DNA from: Acetobacteraceae bacterium
Lineage (GTDB): Bacteria; Pseudomonadota; Alphaproteobacteria; Acetobacterales; Acetobacteraceae
Assembly: GCA_024280945.1 (NCBI GenBank)
Contig: JAMXLO010000031.1
Location: 1 to 64,000 of the forward strand
DNA length: 64,000 nt
Direction of reading: 5' to 3'
A program made the position numbers and the translations under genes. The notes beneath the pieces are model-generated. The model made no database searches. It saw nothing but the letters and a program-made list of their open reading frames with translations, and was not told where the DNA came from. Of the stretch, positions 41,651 to 49,659 are shown piece by piece (positions within the stretch are counted from its first letter, which is position 1; each line of letters opens with the position of its first letter).

Positions 41651-42415
41651 TCAGCGTCGTCTGAGAAAGCTCTTGGGCCAGTAGGTGACGCGATTGCGCA
41701 CCGCTCCTTCATTGAAGGGAAACCCTGGTTCCTCCAGCACAAAGGCCGGGTTGCGCGCAAGGAACGCTTCAACCGCCGCGACCGGATTGTTCCACGCCCA
41801 GTCAGGCGCGGAGCGCGGTGCGCCGGCAAGCTCCGCCATGATGCCGTCGCATGCCACCATGTAAGAGCCTGGTGAAACCAGTGACGCATAAAGATCGAGT
41901 TCCGCTTCAACGTGCGTGCGACAGTGATTGGAATCCAGCACAACCATCACGCGTTCGTCCCGGCCGATGCTGTTGCGTATTGCGGCGAGCGTTCCGGGTG
42001 CCGTCGAACTGCCCTGAACCAATGTAATGCGGGCACCCATCGGATGCGCTTCGATCGCCATGCGGCTCTGTCGGCGAATGTCGACATCGACCCCAATGGC
42101 ACGACCATTGCCCATCGCCTCGAACAGGCTGGCGTAGAAGACAAGTGATCCGCCATGCGCAACACCGGTTTCCACGATCACGTCCGGGCGCAGGCGCCAG
42201 ATCACCTCTTGGATGCGGATCATGTCCTCCGGCAACTGGATCACCGGCCGACCCATCCAGGTGAAGCCATACACGTATTTCACGTTCCAACCGCAACGGA
42301 GCCACGCGGCGGAAACCGCCTCGAATGCCTCGGGTGTGTCGAGCGCAAGCTCCTCGGTCGTGCCATCGGCCCGGTCGACGGTTACGCGGCCATGTGCCTC
42401 ATCGATGGTGAGCAT
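41651..42415 (-). CDS. Cephalosporin hydroxylase/CmcI-like methyltransferase
   Basis: The 254-residue protein, starting at MLTIDEAHGRVTVDR, matches the CmcI family of SAM-dependent methyltransferases. VIVETGVAHGGSLVFYAS near residue 85 is the SAM-binding loop. VMVVLDSNHCRTHVEAELDLY near 160 carries the metal-binding residues, and the C terminus keeps NPVAAVEAFLARNPAFVLE. Relatives methylate sugars or polyketides, and the name 'hydroxylase' is historical. Its start overlaps the epimerase gene by 34 bases, so the pair probably act on one sugar. Confidence 0.85.
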   Translation of the reverse strand: MLTIDEAHGRVTVDRADGTTEELALDTPEAFEAVSAAWLRCGWNVKYVYGFTWMGRPVIQLPEDMIRIQEVIWRLRPDVIVETGVAHGGSLVFYASLFEAMGNGRAIGVDVDIRRQSRMAIEAHPMGARITLVQGSSTAPGTLAAIRNSIGRDERVMVVLDSNHCRTHVEAELDLYASLVSPGSYMVACDGIMAELAGAPRSAPDWAWNNPVAAVEAFLARNPAFVLEEPGFPFNEGAVRNRVTYWPKSFLRRR

Positions 42416-43245
42416 TGGGCTTCCTGTCCAAGAGCGAGCAGCGCCGGCAAGTCGGCCAGAAGATCGCTGCAGGTGGGTCCGAACTCGGTATCGGTGCGGG
42501 TCGTGTCTATCGGCAGGTGGCGCACAGTCGGTGCGTTGCACGCAAACGAGGTTTGCCAGCCGGTAATAGCGTGCAGGCGGAGAGCGACCTCGGCATGATC
42601 GGTATTTGTGCCCGCAGCAACGTTATAGAGACGATGTCTGCCGGTGCTTGCGATCGCAGGCAGCAAGCGCGCGACAGCAGCGACGCTGACATAGTCCCGC
42701 GCTGATGCGGGGCCTTGGCGAAACACCACCTTGCCGGTAACGTGACCCTGGTGCAGCACTTCTCCGAGGAAGGTAGCTGCTGGCATGTCGATGCCGTAGA
42801 CATTGGACAGGCGTGCAACCCGCGTGGTGGCGCGAGGATCGGCGAGACACAACGCCTCGCCCGCCAGTTTCGTCAGGCTGTACAGGTCCGAGGGATCGCT
42901 CGGCAGCGCCGACAGCATGGCGTCTTCGTGCGTTGCATCTGCATGCGCATAGACGCTGGTGGACGATAGCAGCAGAAACGAATCGAATTTCAGCTCTGCC
43001 AGGCAGTGCGCGACAAGACCGACATGCGCCTCGGCGGCCTCAACCGGACAAGCGCGGCTATCAACGGAAATGCCAACGCAGTCGATGATGTGACCTGCCG
43101 GTCGGCGCGCCGCCAGCAGTGCTGGGAGTGAAGCCCGTGTCACTGCGTGCACAAGCTGGTCTCGGCTTTCCAGCCAGGCGACCAAGGCCCTGCCTAAGAA
43201 GCCACTGGCGCCGAGAATGGTAAACGCCTGACGATCGACTGCCAC
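42382..43245 (-). CDS. NAD-dependent epimerase/dehydratase family protein
   Basis: The product is assigned 287 residues from a GTG at 43245, giving VDRQAFTILGASGFLGRALVAWL with the Rossmann motif GASGFLG at the very front. The frame is open to an ATG at 43365, but the extra 40 residues look unlike the family. The catalytic pair is visible as LLLSSTSVY and YSLTKLAGE (Tyr-x3-Lys). A sugar-nucleotide reductase or epimerase role with the adjoining methyltransferase is inferred. The start remains uncertain. Confidence 0.75.
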   Translation of the reverse strand: MAVDRQAFTILGASGFLGRALVAWLESRDQLVHAVTRASLPALLAARRPAGHIIDCVGISVDSRACPVEAAEAHVGLVAHCLAELKFDSFLLLSSTSVYAHADATHEDAMLSALPSDPSDLYSLTKLAGEALCLADPRATTRVARLSNVYGIDMPAATFLGEVLHQGHVTGKVVFRQGPASARDYVSVAAVARLLPAIASTGRHRLYNVAAGTNTDHAEVALRLHAITGWQTSFACNAPTVRHLPIDTTRTDTEFGPTCSDLLADLPALLALGQEAQCSPSMRHMAA

Positions 43246-43526
43246 TCCAAGGCACCGAACAGCATTGTCTGTCTTGCTTTTAGTTGCTGCCGGTAAATTT
43301 AGCGTTGCTGCACGCACTGCCGTGTACTCGGGTGTGCGAGGGAAATTCGCATACAGAGTGCGCAATCAGGTTTACAGCACCGTTTCGTTCATCGATCTGA
43401 CCAGGATAAGCAGGAAAGATGAAACTGTTCCGCACGCTGACAGCTGTGACACCGGGCGCCCATCGGGCGCGGTTGCTGCCGCCCGTCTCGTGGCCCACAT
43501 TTGATCAAGCTGACAGGAGGCTTTGA

Positions 43527-45395
43527 GTGGCCGTGCGAAAACCGGACTTCTCGTCCTCAATTTGGCTGATCGTCGCAGGACTCGTGGTGATTGCCTCGCT
43601 GGGACTGTTCGGCGGCGGCAATGGCGGCGGCGGGGGAAGCAGCGTGATCCCCTATAGCCAGTTCCAGCAGTATCTCGAGGCCAACAAGGTGAAGGAGGTG
43701 ACGGTCGCCGGCAACGTGATCCACGGCACGCTCACCGAAAAGATGGCCGACGGGCGCACCAACTTCAGCACCGTCCAGGTGCCGCCGGATCTCGCGGACC
43801 AGCTCGCCAAGCACAACGTCCAGTTCACCGGCGCTCCTACCGACGGTGGCGCCATCGGTACCCTGCTTTCGTGGGTGCTGCCGCCGTTGCTGTTCGTCGG
43901 CATCTGGATGTTTGCCTCGCGGATGATGATGGGTGGCCGTGGCGGCTTTGGCGGTGGCTTGCTGTCCGTTGGGCGCTCGCGGGCGAAGCTGGTGGCCGAA
44001 ACCGACGTCAAGGTGACCTTCAGCGACGTGGCGGGCGTCGACGAAGCCAAGGACGAGCTGCACGAGATCGTCGATTTCCTGAAGCGGCCGGAGGAATTCA
44101 CCCGCCTCGGCGCGCACATTCCACGGGGCATCCTGTTGGTTGGCCCGCCCGGCACCGGCAAGACGCTGTTGGCCCGCGCGGTGGCAGGCGAGGCGGGAGT
44201 GCCATTCTATGCCACCAATGGCGCCGAGTTCGTCGAGATGTTCGTGGGCGTCGGCGCCGCCCGGGTGCGCGACCTCTTCGAACAGGCGCGGGGTTCCGCC
44301 CCCTGCATCATCTTCATCGATGAACTCGACGCGCTTGGCCGCGCCCGTGGCGTCAACCCGGTCGCCGGGCAGGACGAGAAGGAACAGACTCTCAACCAGC
44401 TGCTCGCCGAGATGGACGGCTTCGATCGCTCGGTCGCGATCGTGATCCTGGCGGCCACCAACCGGCCGGAGATCCTCGATCCGGCGCTGCTGCGCGCGGG
44501 GCGGTTCGATCGCCAGGTCCTGGTGGACCGGCCCGACAAGAAGGGCAGGGTGGACATTCTGCGCATCCACCTGAAGAACCTGAAGCTCGCAGCGGATGTG
44601 TCGCTGGAGCAGATTGCGGCACTGACGCCCGGCTTCACCGGTGCTGACCTGGCCAACCTGGGGAACGAGGCGGCGGTGCTGGCAACGCGTCGTGGCGGCG
44701 ATGCAATCACCGCGAGTGACTTCACCGCGGCAGTGGAGCGAATCATCGCCGGGCTGGAGAAGAAGTCACGCATCCTGATCCCACGCGAGCGGCGGGTTGT
44801 CGCCTATCACGAAATGGGACATGCGCTGGTGGCCCTGGCCATACCGGGCAGCGACCCGGTGCAGAAGGTGTCGATCATCCCGCGCGGCATCGGCGCGCTT
44901 GGCTATACGCTGCAACGTCCGACGGACGATCGGTTCCTGATGGGGCGGCAGGAACTCCAGGACAAGATGACCGTGCTGATGGGCGGTCGTGCGGCTGAAA
45001 TGCAGCTGGGCGAGGACATCTCCACCGGTGCGGCCGATGACCTCGCGAAGGCGACAGACATCGCACGCGGCATGGTGTTGCGGTTCGGCATGGATGCCAG
45101 GCTGGGTCCGGTGGCCTGGGACACCGAGCAGGGCCAGTTCCTGAACCAGCCCGGCGTGTTCTGGCAGCAGCGCCGCTTCTCGGACGAGACGGCGCACGAG
45201 ATCGATCGGTCGGTACGGTCGCTGCTGGAAGGCGCGCTCGATCGCGCCGTGCGCATCTTGCAGACCAACCGCGCGGCATTGGACGAGGGGGCGGCTGCGC
45301 TACTGGCGCGCGAGACGCTGAGCGCCGAAGAACTGCCAAAGGTGAAGACGGACGAAGCGCCGCAACTGGCGGCGCTGGCCTACGACACCCCCTGA
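43527..45395 (+). CDS. ftsH: ATP-dependent zinc metalloprotease FtsH
   Basis: This 622-residue membrane protease degrades misfolded membrane and some soluble proteins. Two N-terminal helices (about residues 10-30 and 110-130) flank a periplasmic segment. The AAA domain has Walker A GPPGTGKT, Walker [10 protein letters not shown] and the second region of homology ending in RPGRFDRQ-like sequence ([11 protein letters not shown]). The zinc site is YHEMGHALV. The GTG start has AGGAGG upstream. No tilS is adjacent and an ftsH 3' remnant lies 2.2 kb downstream, so this may be a secondary copy. Confidence 0.93.
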   Translation: MAVRKPDFSSSIWLIVAGLVVIASLGLFGGGNGGGGGSSVIPYSQFQQYLEANKVKEVTVAGNVIHGTLTEKMADGRTNFSTVQVPPDLADQLAKHNVQFTGAPTDGGAIGTLLSWVLPPLLFVGIWMFASRMMMGGRGGFGGGLLSVGRSRAKLVAETDVKVTFSDVAGVDEAKDELHEIVDFLKRPEEFTRLGAHIPRGILLVGPPGTGKTLLARAVAGEAGVPFYATNGAEFVEMFVGVGAARVRDLFEQARGSAPCIIFIDELDALGRARGVNPVAGQDEKEQTLNQLLAEMDGFDRSVAIVILAATNRPEILDPALLRAGRFDRQVLVDRPDKKGRVDILRIHLKNLKLAADVSLEQIAALTPGFTGADLANLGNEAAVLATRRGGDAITASDFTAAVERIIAGLEKKSRILIPRERRVVAYHEMGHALVALAIPGSDPVQKVSIIPRGIGALGYTLQRPTDDRFLMGRQELQDKMTVLMGGRAAEMQLGEDISTGAADDLAKATDIARGMVLRFGMDARLGPVAWDTEQGQFLNQPGVFWQQRRFSDETAHEIDRSVRSLLEGALDRAVRILQTNRAALDEGAAALLARETLSAEELPKVKTDEAPQLAALAYDTP

Positions 45396-45424
45396 TGGGC
45401 TGCCGGGGGTGGACCGATAAGCGC

Positions 45425-46195
45425 TCACTGCGCCGTCATGCCGCCATCGATCACCAGTTCCGAGCCGGTGACCCAGGATGATTCGTCGGACGCCAAGTAC
45501 AGCACGCCATTGGCGATGTCCTCGGCGGTGCCAAGCCGGCCCATCGGCGTGCGATCGAGCAGCCCCTGGCGCACAGCCTGATCGCTGAAGCGCTTCTCGG
45601 TGAGCGGCGTATCCGCGTAGCCCGGGTGCACTGAATTGATCCGGATGTTTTCCTTCGCATATTGCAGCGCCGCCGACTTGGTGAAGATCGCGATGGCGCC
45701 CTTGGCAGCCGAATAGGCCGGCGAGGTCGGACTGCCGACGATGCCCATCACCGAGGACGTGTTGATGATCGACCCGCCACCGCCTTTGCGCATGGCCGGG
45801 ATCGCCGTGCGGGTGCCCAGGAAAACCCCCTTGGCATGCACGCCAAGCTCGCGTTCCCAGATGTCCACCGTGATGTCCTCGACCTTGCCTGGAAACGAGA
45901 CACCGGCATTGTTGAACAGGACATCCAGACGTCCGTGCGCCGCCATCACCGCGTCCACCACCTGCACCCAGTTCTGTTCCGATGTCACGTCGAGGTGCAT
46001 GTAGCGCGCGTCATGGCCCTCGGCGCTCAGGGCCGCCGCCGCGCGCTCGCCCAGCTCATCGCGGATGTCGGTCAGCACCACCTTCGCGCCCTCGCGCACG
46101 AACAGATGCGCCGCCGCGCCGCCGAACCCCATCAGCTCGCCCTTGATCGCGGCCGCCGCCCCGGTCAGCAGCGCCACCTTGCCTTGGAGTCGCAT
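45425..46195 (-). CDS. SDR family oxidoreductase
   Basis: The 256-residue protein starts at 46195 after GGGAGGA. The catalytic Ser and Tyr-x3-Lys are in NTSSVMGIVGSPTSPAYSAAKG. The nucleotide motif is expanded: TGAAAAIKGELMGFGGAAAHLF instead of the compact TGxxxGIG, a form I associate with one SDR subgroup. NNAG is present near residue 90. It converges on ftsH with a 29-base gap. Oxidation or reduction of an alcohol/ketone is all that can be said. Confidence 0.88.
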   Translation of the reverse strand: MRLQGKVALLTGAAAAIKGELMGFGGAAAHLFVREGAKVVLTDIRDELGERAAAALSAEGHDARYMHLDVTSEQNWVQVVDAVMAAHGRLDVLFNNAGVSFPGKVEDITVDIWERELGVHAKGVFLGTRTAIPAMRKGGGGSIINTSSVMGIVGSPTSPAYSAAKGAIAIFTKSAALQYAKENIRINSVHPGYADTPLTEKRFSDQAVRQGLLDRTPMGRLGTAEDIANGVLYLASDESSWVTGSELVIDGGMTAQ

Positions 46196-46331
46196 CCTGT
46201 CCTCCCACTTCACTGTTGATCGCCGGCAGGATGCGCCATTTCGTGTTCTGCCTCCATCGCGCCACGGTCCGGCTTGAAGCGGCGGGCTCAAAGCCTCGGA
46301 ATGTCTGAGGCGGATGGAGAGCGGATATCCC

Positions 46332-46688
46332 TCACTCGCGACCCATCGCATAAATTGGCTTAAAGCAGCCGAGGATAAGACGCCTGGGGTCGAACGGAAT
46401 TTCCCCAGAAATGTTGAAACGCTCGTCCTTGTGCATTCTTGCCTCAGCGGAGTCGAGTGTCGCCTTGTCGGGCCAGACTTGCCAAGAGAAGACGATCTTT
46501 TCGTCATCCCTTGCATCGACGGCACGGCGGAAGTCGGTGTATCTGCCAGTCGGAACGTTATCCTCCCAGGACTCGACAATCTCGATGCACCCATATTCCT
46601 TGAAGATTGCCGATCCCTTCTCGGCCCATTTGCGATAAGCCTCCATCTTTTCCTGGGGCACGGGAATTACGAAGCCTGCGATGTACAT
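46332..46688 (-). CDS. DUF1428 family protein
   Basis: The 118-residue protein starts at 46688 (MYIAGFVIPVPQEKMEAYRKWA), which matches the front of DUF1428 proteins, dimeric ferredoxin-like folds related to the ABM/Dabb group. Landmarks are the repeated YGCIEIVESWEDNVP and FSWQVWPDKATLDSAEARM. No enzyme activity is established for the family. It is followed closely by the HpaI-like aldolase gene upstream on the same strand. Confidence 0.85.
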   Translation of the reverse strand: MYIAGFVIPVPQEKMEAYRKWAEKGSAIFKEYGCIEIVESWEDNVPTGRYTDFRRAVDARDDEKIVFSWQVWPDKATLDSAEARMHKDERFNISGEIPFDPRRLILGCFKPIYAMGRE

Positions 46689-46762
46689 GGTCCGGACTCC
46701 TTCGGGTTGCCCATGCGCTGACTCGGCGACGTTATCGGAACGCCTCCTGAGCGGCGCGCGGC

Positions 46763-47572
46763 TCAAGGCGTCGGAACGCCAATGGACTTCAGCCTTGCAT
46801 GGGCTCGCGAAGCGCGGGCCTTCAGGCCATCAAGATAGGTGCTGACGTCGTTGCCGGGCAGGTTCAACACCTTGCACCCAAGCCGCCAGTACTCCTCGAT
46901 CTGCGCCTCGGTTTCCGCCGACCCTCGCGCAAGCTTCCCGTGCGCGTTGCAGGCCTCAGCGATCCGGCGGACGGCGGCCTTGAACGTCGGGTGCTCGAGC
47001 TGGAGATGAACGCCCAGGCGCGCGCTGAGGTCCGAGTGGCCGTAGGCGATCATGTCGATGCCCTCCACCGCCGCGATCGCCTCGACATTGTCCAGGCCCT
47101 CGAGCGATTCGATCGACACGCAGACGATGATGTTGGCATTGGCCCACGGTGCATACTCGGACGCGTGTCGGGCGCCATGGCTTCGGTATCCGGTGTGCAT
47201 CCCCTGTCCCGAGATGCCGCGATGGCCGATCGGGGGATATTTGGCCTGCCGCGCAATCGCGCGTGCCTCCTCGGCGTCATCGACCTCAGAGACCTGAATG
47301 CCCATGATCCCCTGATCGAGAATCGCGGGGATCAGGTAAGTGAAGGATTTGTGGATTCGCACGATCGCCGAGACGTCGGTGGCCTGAAACCACCCGGCGA
47401 GATCTGCGATCGTTTCAAGGTCGAAAGCGCCATGTTCGTGGTCGATCATGCAGTAATCGAAGCCGGAGGCCTCGATGATCCACGGCACGCCGCGCGACGC
47501 GAACTCCTTGAGCCCGGTCCCCAGCGCGGCCCGCCCCTCGCGCACCGCCCGCCATATGCTGTTGTCTTTCAT
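46763..47572 (-). CDS. HpcH/HpaI aldolase/citrate lyase family protein
   Basis: The 269-residue class II aldolase cleaves or forms hydroxy-keto acids with a divalent metal. GFDYCMIDHEHGAFDLETI holds the catalytic His and the start of the barrel, and YPPIGHRGISGQGMHTGY the phosphate/pyruvate-binding loop. The metal ligands Glu in CVSIESLEGL and Asp in IAYGHSDLSARLG are visible. HpaI relatives act in homoprotocatechuate or sugar-acid breakdown. No such pathway genes are adjacent, so the substrate stays open. Confidence 0.88.
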   Translation of the reverse strand: MKDNSIWRAVREGRAALGTGLKEFASRGVPWIIEASGFDYCMIDHEHGAFDLETIADLAGWFQATDVSAIVRIHKSFTYLIPAILDQGIMGIQVSEVDDAEEARAIARQAKYPPIGHRGISGQGMHTGYRSHGARHASEYAPWANANIIVCVSIESLEGLDNVEAIAAVEGIDMIAYGHSDLSARLGVHLQLEHPTFKAAVRRIAEACNAHGKLARGSAETEAQIEEYWRLGCKVLNLPGNDVSTYLDGLKARASRAHARLKSIGVPTP

Positions 47573-47595
47573 GGATCGTACGAGGCTCCTATCGC

Positions 47596-47679
47596 ATCAG
47601 GCTCAGTGCCGAGGAACTGCTGGAGGTAAAGCGGGACCGAGCGCCGCAGCTGCCGACGCTGACGCACGACACTCCCTGA
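47596..47679 (+). pseudogene. 3'-end remnant of a second ftsH gene
   Basis: The plus strand reads LSAEELLEVKRDRAPQLPTL followed by a THDTP end and a TGA. The intact ftsH ends [20 protein letters not shown], then AYDTP and TGA. Roughly 60 percent of residues agree, and the stops coincide. No upstream ftsH sequence is left. This is a diverged paralogue rather than a recent copy, lying between minus-strand genes. Confidence 0.8.
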
Positions 47680-47703
47680 TAGACGAAACTGCCGCAGCGT
47701 CCC

Positions 47704-48624
47704 TCAGGCTGCCGCCTTGAAGGTCCGTGGGATGCCCGCCTTCGGCACCTGGCCGTGCATCGGTTCCGCCGGCAGCCCCTCGTGCAGCAGCCGGCGTGCA
47801 TCGATCAGCTTCTGCAAATCGATGCCGGTGGCAAACCCCATGCTCTCCAGCATGAACACCAGGTCCTCGGTGACGATGTTGCCGGACGCACCCGGCGCAT
47901 ACGGGCAGCCGCCGAGCCCGGCGAGGCAAGCGTCGAAGGCACGGATGCCCTCCTCCAGCCCGGCCAGCGCGTTGGCGATCCCAAGACCGCAGGTATCGTG
48001 CAGATGCAGCCCGTATAGCGTGTCGCCGATCGCCTCCCGCGTCGCCTGCACCACCTCCTTGATCTGCGCCGGGTGTGCATAGCCCACGGTGTCCGCCAGC
48101 ATGATCTGATCGACGCCGGCATCGGCTAGGCCCTTCGCCAACGCGACGGTCTTCGCCGTCGGCACCACGCCATCGATAGAACAGCCGAACGCCGTCGAGC
48201 AGCCCGCCACCACCGGTACCTTGCGCGGCTGCGCGGCCAGCCAGTCCATGATCTCCTGCATCATGGTGATCGACTGCGCCGGCATGCGGTTCAGGTTGGC
48301 CATGCTGTGGCCTTCGCTGACCGAGACGGGAATGCTGATCTTGTGCACGCCGGCGTTATAGGCGTTCTGCACGCCGCGCAGATTGGGCGCGAGCGCCTGC
48401 ACGACCAGGCCGGGGATCTTCAGGCACCGCTCGACGATCTCCGGCGTATCGGACAGTTGCGGAATGACACGAGGCGGCACGAAACTGCCGACCTCGATCT
48501 CCTTCACGCCCGCGGCGGCAATCGCCTGGATCCAGTGCACCTTCGCTTCGGTGGTCATGCGAGTCTCGGCGATCTGCAGTCCATCGCGCGGACCGACTTC
48601 GCAGATCGAAATGTATTCGCTCAT
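47704..48624 (-). CDS. mvaB: Hydroxymethylglutaryl-CoA lyase
   Basis: The 306-residue TIM-barrel enzyme cleaves HMG-CoA to acetyl-CoA and acetoacetate, the end of leucine breakdown. The start MSEYISICEVGPRDGLQ is standard, with the metal-binding Asp in RDGLQ. The metal-binding HLHDTCG follows, and the signature GLGGCPYAPGASGN holds the catalytic Cys near residue 240. It is divergent from an enoyl-CoA hydratase, but the rest of the leucine pathway is not present here. Confidence 0.92.
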   Translation of the reverse strand: MSEYISICEVGPRDGLQIAETRMTTEAKVHWIQAIAAAGVKEIEVGSFVPPRVIPQLSDTPEIVERCLKIPGLVVQALAPNLRGVQNAYNAGVHKISIPVSVSEGHSMANLNRMPAQSITMMQEIMDWLAAQPRKVPVVAGCSTAFGCSIDGVVPTAKTVALAKGLADAGVDQIMLADTVGYAHPAQIKEVVQATREAIGDTLYGLHLHDTCGLGIANALAGLEEGIRAFDACLAGLGGCPYAPGASGNIVTEDLVFMLESMGFATGIDLQKLIDARRLLHEGLPAEPMHGQVPKAGIPRTFKAAA

Positions 48625-48678
48625 GGCAGCACCATGTTGCTCCTCGGGCCGGCAACCTTGCGTGATCCGCAGGAAAGA

Positions 48679-48797
48679 TTCAACACGGAGGGCACGGAGA
48701 ACCACGGAGTTTCACGGGGAAGCCGATCACGCTCCGCGCGGAGCGCCCGTACTTCTTCTCCGCGGCTCTCTGTGGTTCTCTGTGCCCTCCGTGTGAA
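48679..48797. repeat. Long inverted repeat of the CACGGAG type
   Basis: Left arm 48684-48709 (CACGGAGGGCAC then GGAGAACCACGGAG) pairs with right arm 48767-48794; the two differences are G-U wobbles in plus-strand RNA, so 26 bases could pair. Inside is a perfect palindrome, GCTCCGCGCGGAGC (48731-48744). It fills the divergent gap between the HMG-CoA lyase and enoyl-CoA hydratase genes. Confidence 0.85.
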
Positions 48798-48817
48798 ACC
48801 TTTGCCTGGACACCCCA

Positions 48818-49552
48818 ATGTCAGTTGTAACCACAGAACACCGCGGCCTCGTCTCGATCATCCGCATCAACCGCCCGGAGAAGATGAACGCCATCTCCAG
48901 CGCCGTGGCGGTCGAACTGCAGCAGGCCTTCGAGGCGTTCGACGCCTCTGATCAGCGCGTCGCGATCCTCAGTTCGGTCGGCGAGCGTGCCTTCACCGCT
49001 GGTGCCGATGTCACCGACCTGCCGGAGCTGTGGCGCGCCATTCCAACCGTCGGCTTCAAGACCGATAAGCCGATCATTGCCGCCACCTCGGGCTGGTGCA
49101 TCGGCGGCGGCATTGTGATGGTGATGATGTGCGATCTGATGGTTTCGACTGAAAGCACCGTGTTCTACTACCCGGAAGCGAAGCTTGGCGTCACCGGCGG
49201 CATGATAAGCTCGCTCGCCTCCCGCATGCCGCACAAGCTTGCCATGGAGATGATGCTTTTGTGCAGCAAGGTCAGCGCGCAGCGTGCCTACGAGGTGGGC
49301 TTCGTCAACCGTGTGGTCCCCAACGGCCGGCACGAACCCGAAGCGCTGGTGATGGCGAACGAGATGCTGGACGCCGCTCCCCTCGTGATCGGCGCACTGA
49401 AACGGCTGGTGAGCGAGGTTCTGCCGATCGGCCCGGTAGAACGCATGGTGGCGATCAGCCAGACACTTGGTCGTGTGCGCAATAGCGAGGACATGCAGGA
49501 AGGCATCCGCGCCCACCGCGAGCGTCGCAAACCGAACTTCAGCGGGCACTGA
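48818..49552 (+). CDS. Enoyl-CoA hydratase/isomerase family protein
   Basis: The 244-residue crotonase-fold protein keeps both catalytic glutamates: in FYYPEAKLGVTGG and in KLAMEMMLLCSK, the latter matching the AMEM helix of mitochondrial hydratase. The oxyanion-hole motif is GWCIGGGIVMVMMCDL. It should hydrate an enoyl-CoA to a 3-hydroxyacyl-CoA. A diverged, broken copy of its 3' half lies at 51380-51760, just beyond the convergent carboxylesterase gene. Confidence 0.9.
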   Translation: MSVVTTEHRGLVSIIRINRPEKMNAISSAVAVELQQAFEAFDASDQRVAILSSVGERAFTAGADVTDLPELWRAIPTVGFKTDKPIIAATSGWCIGGGIVMVMMCDLMVSTESTVFYYPEAKLGVTGGMISSLASRMPHKLAMEMMLLCSKVSAQRAYEVGFVNRVVPNGRHEPEALVMANEMLDAAPLVIGALKRLVSEVLPIGPVERMVAISQTLGRVRNSEDMQEGIRAHRERRKPNFSGH

Positions 49553-49583
49553 CGGGCTTCGATGCGGGGTGGGTAGAACGAAT

Positions 49584-49616
49584 CCCCTCCCCTTGCGGGA
49601 GGGCGCACGGGAGGGG
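49584..49616. terminator. GC-rich hairpin after the enoyl-CoA hydratase gene
   Basis: CCTCCC and GGGAGG (49587-49603) form a short stem with a CTTGC loop, and a further GGGAGGGGG can pair with the same left arm. It lies between convergent genes. There is no T-run. Similar CCCTCCC-TTGCGGGAGGG stems are frequent intergenic elements. Confidence 0.45.
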
Positions 49617-49659
49617 GCCGAATACGTCAAGCATACGCAATGCCTCTCCCCTATCCCCG

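Noticed and set aside
43245-43365. The 40-residue N-terminal extension of the epimerase
   Set aside because: The Rossmann motif should lie at the very front of the chain, and the extension does not resemble the family.
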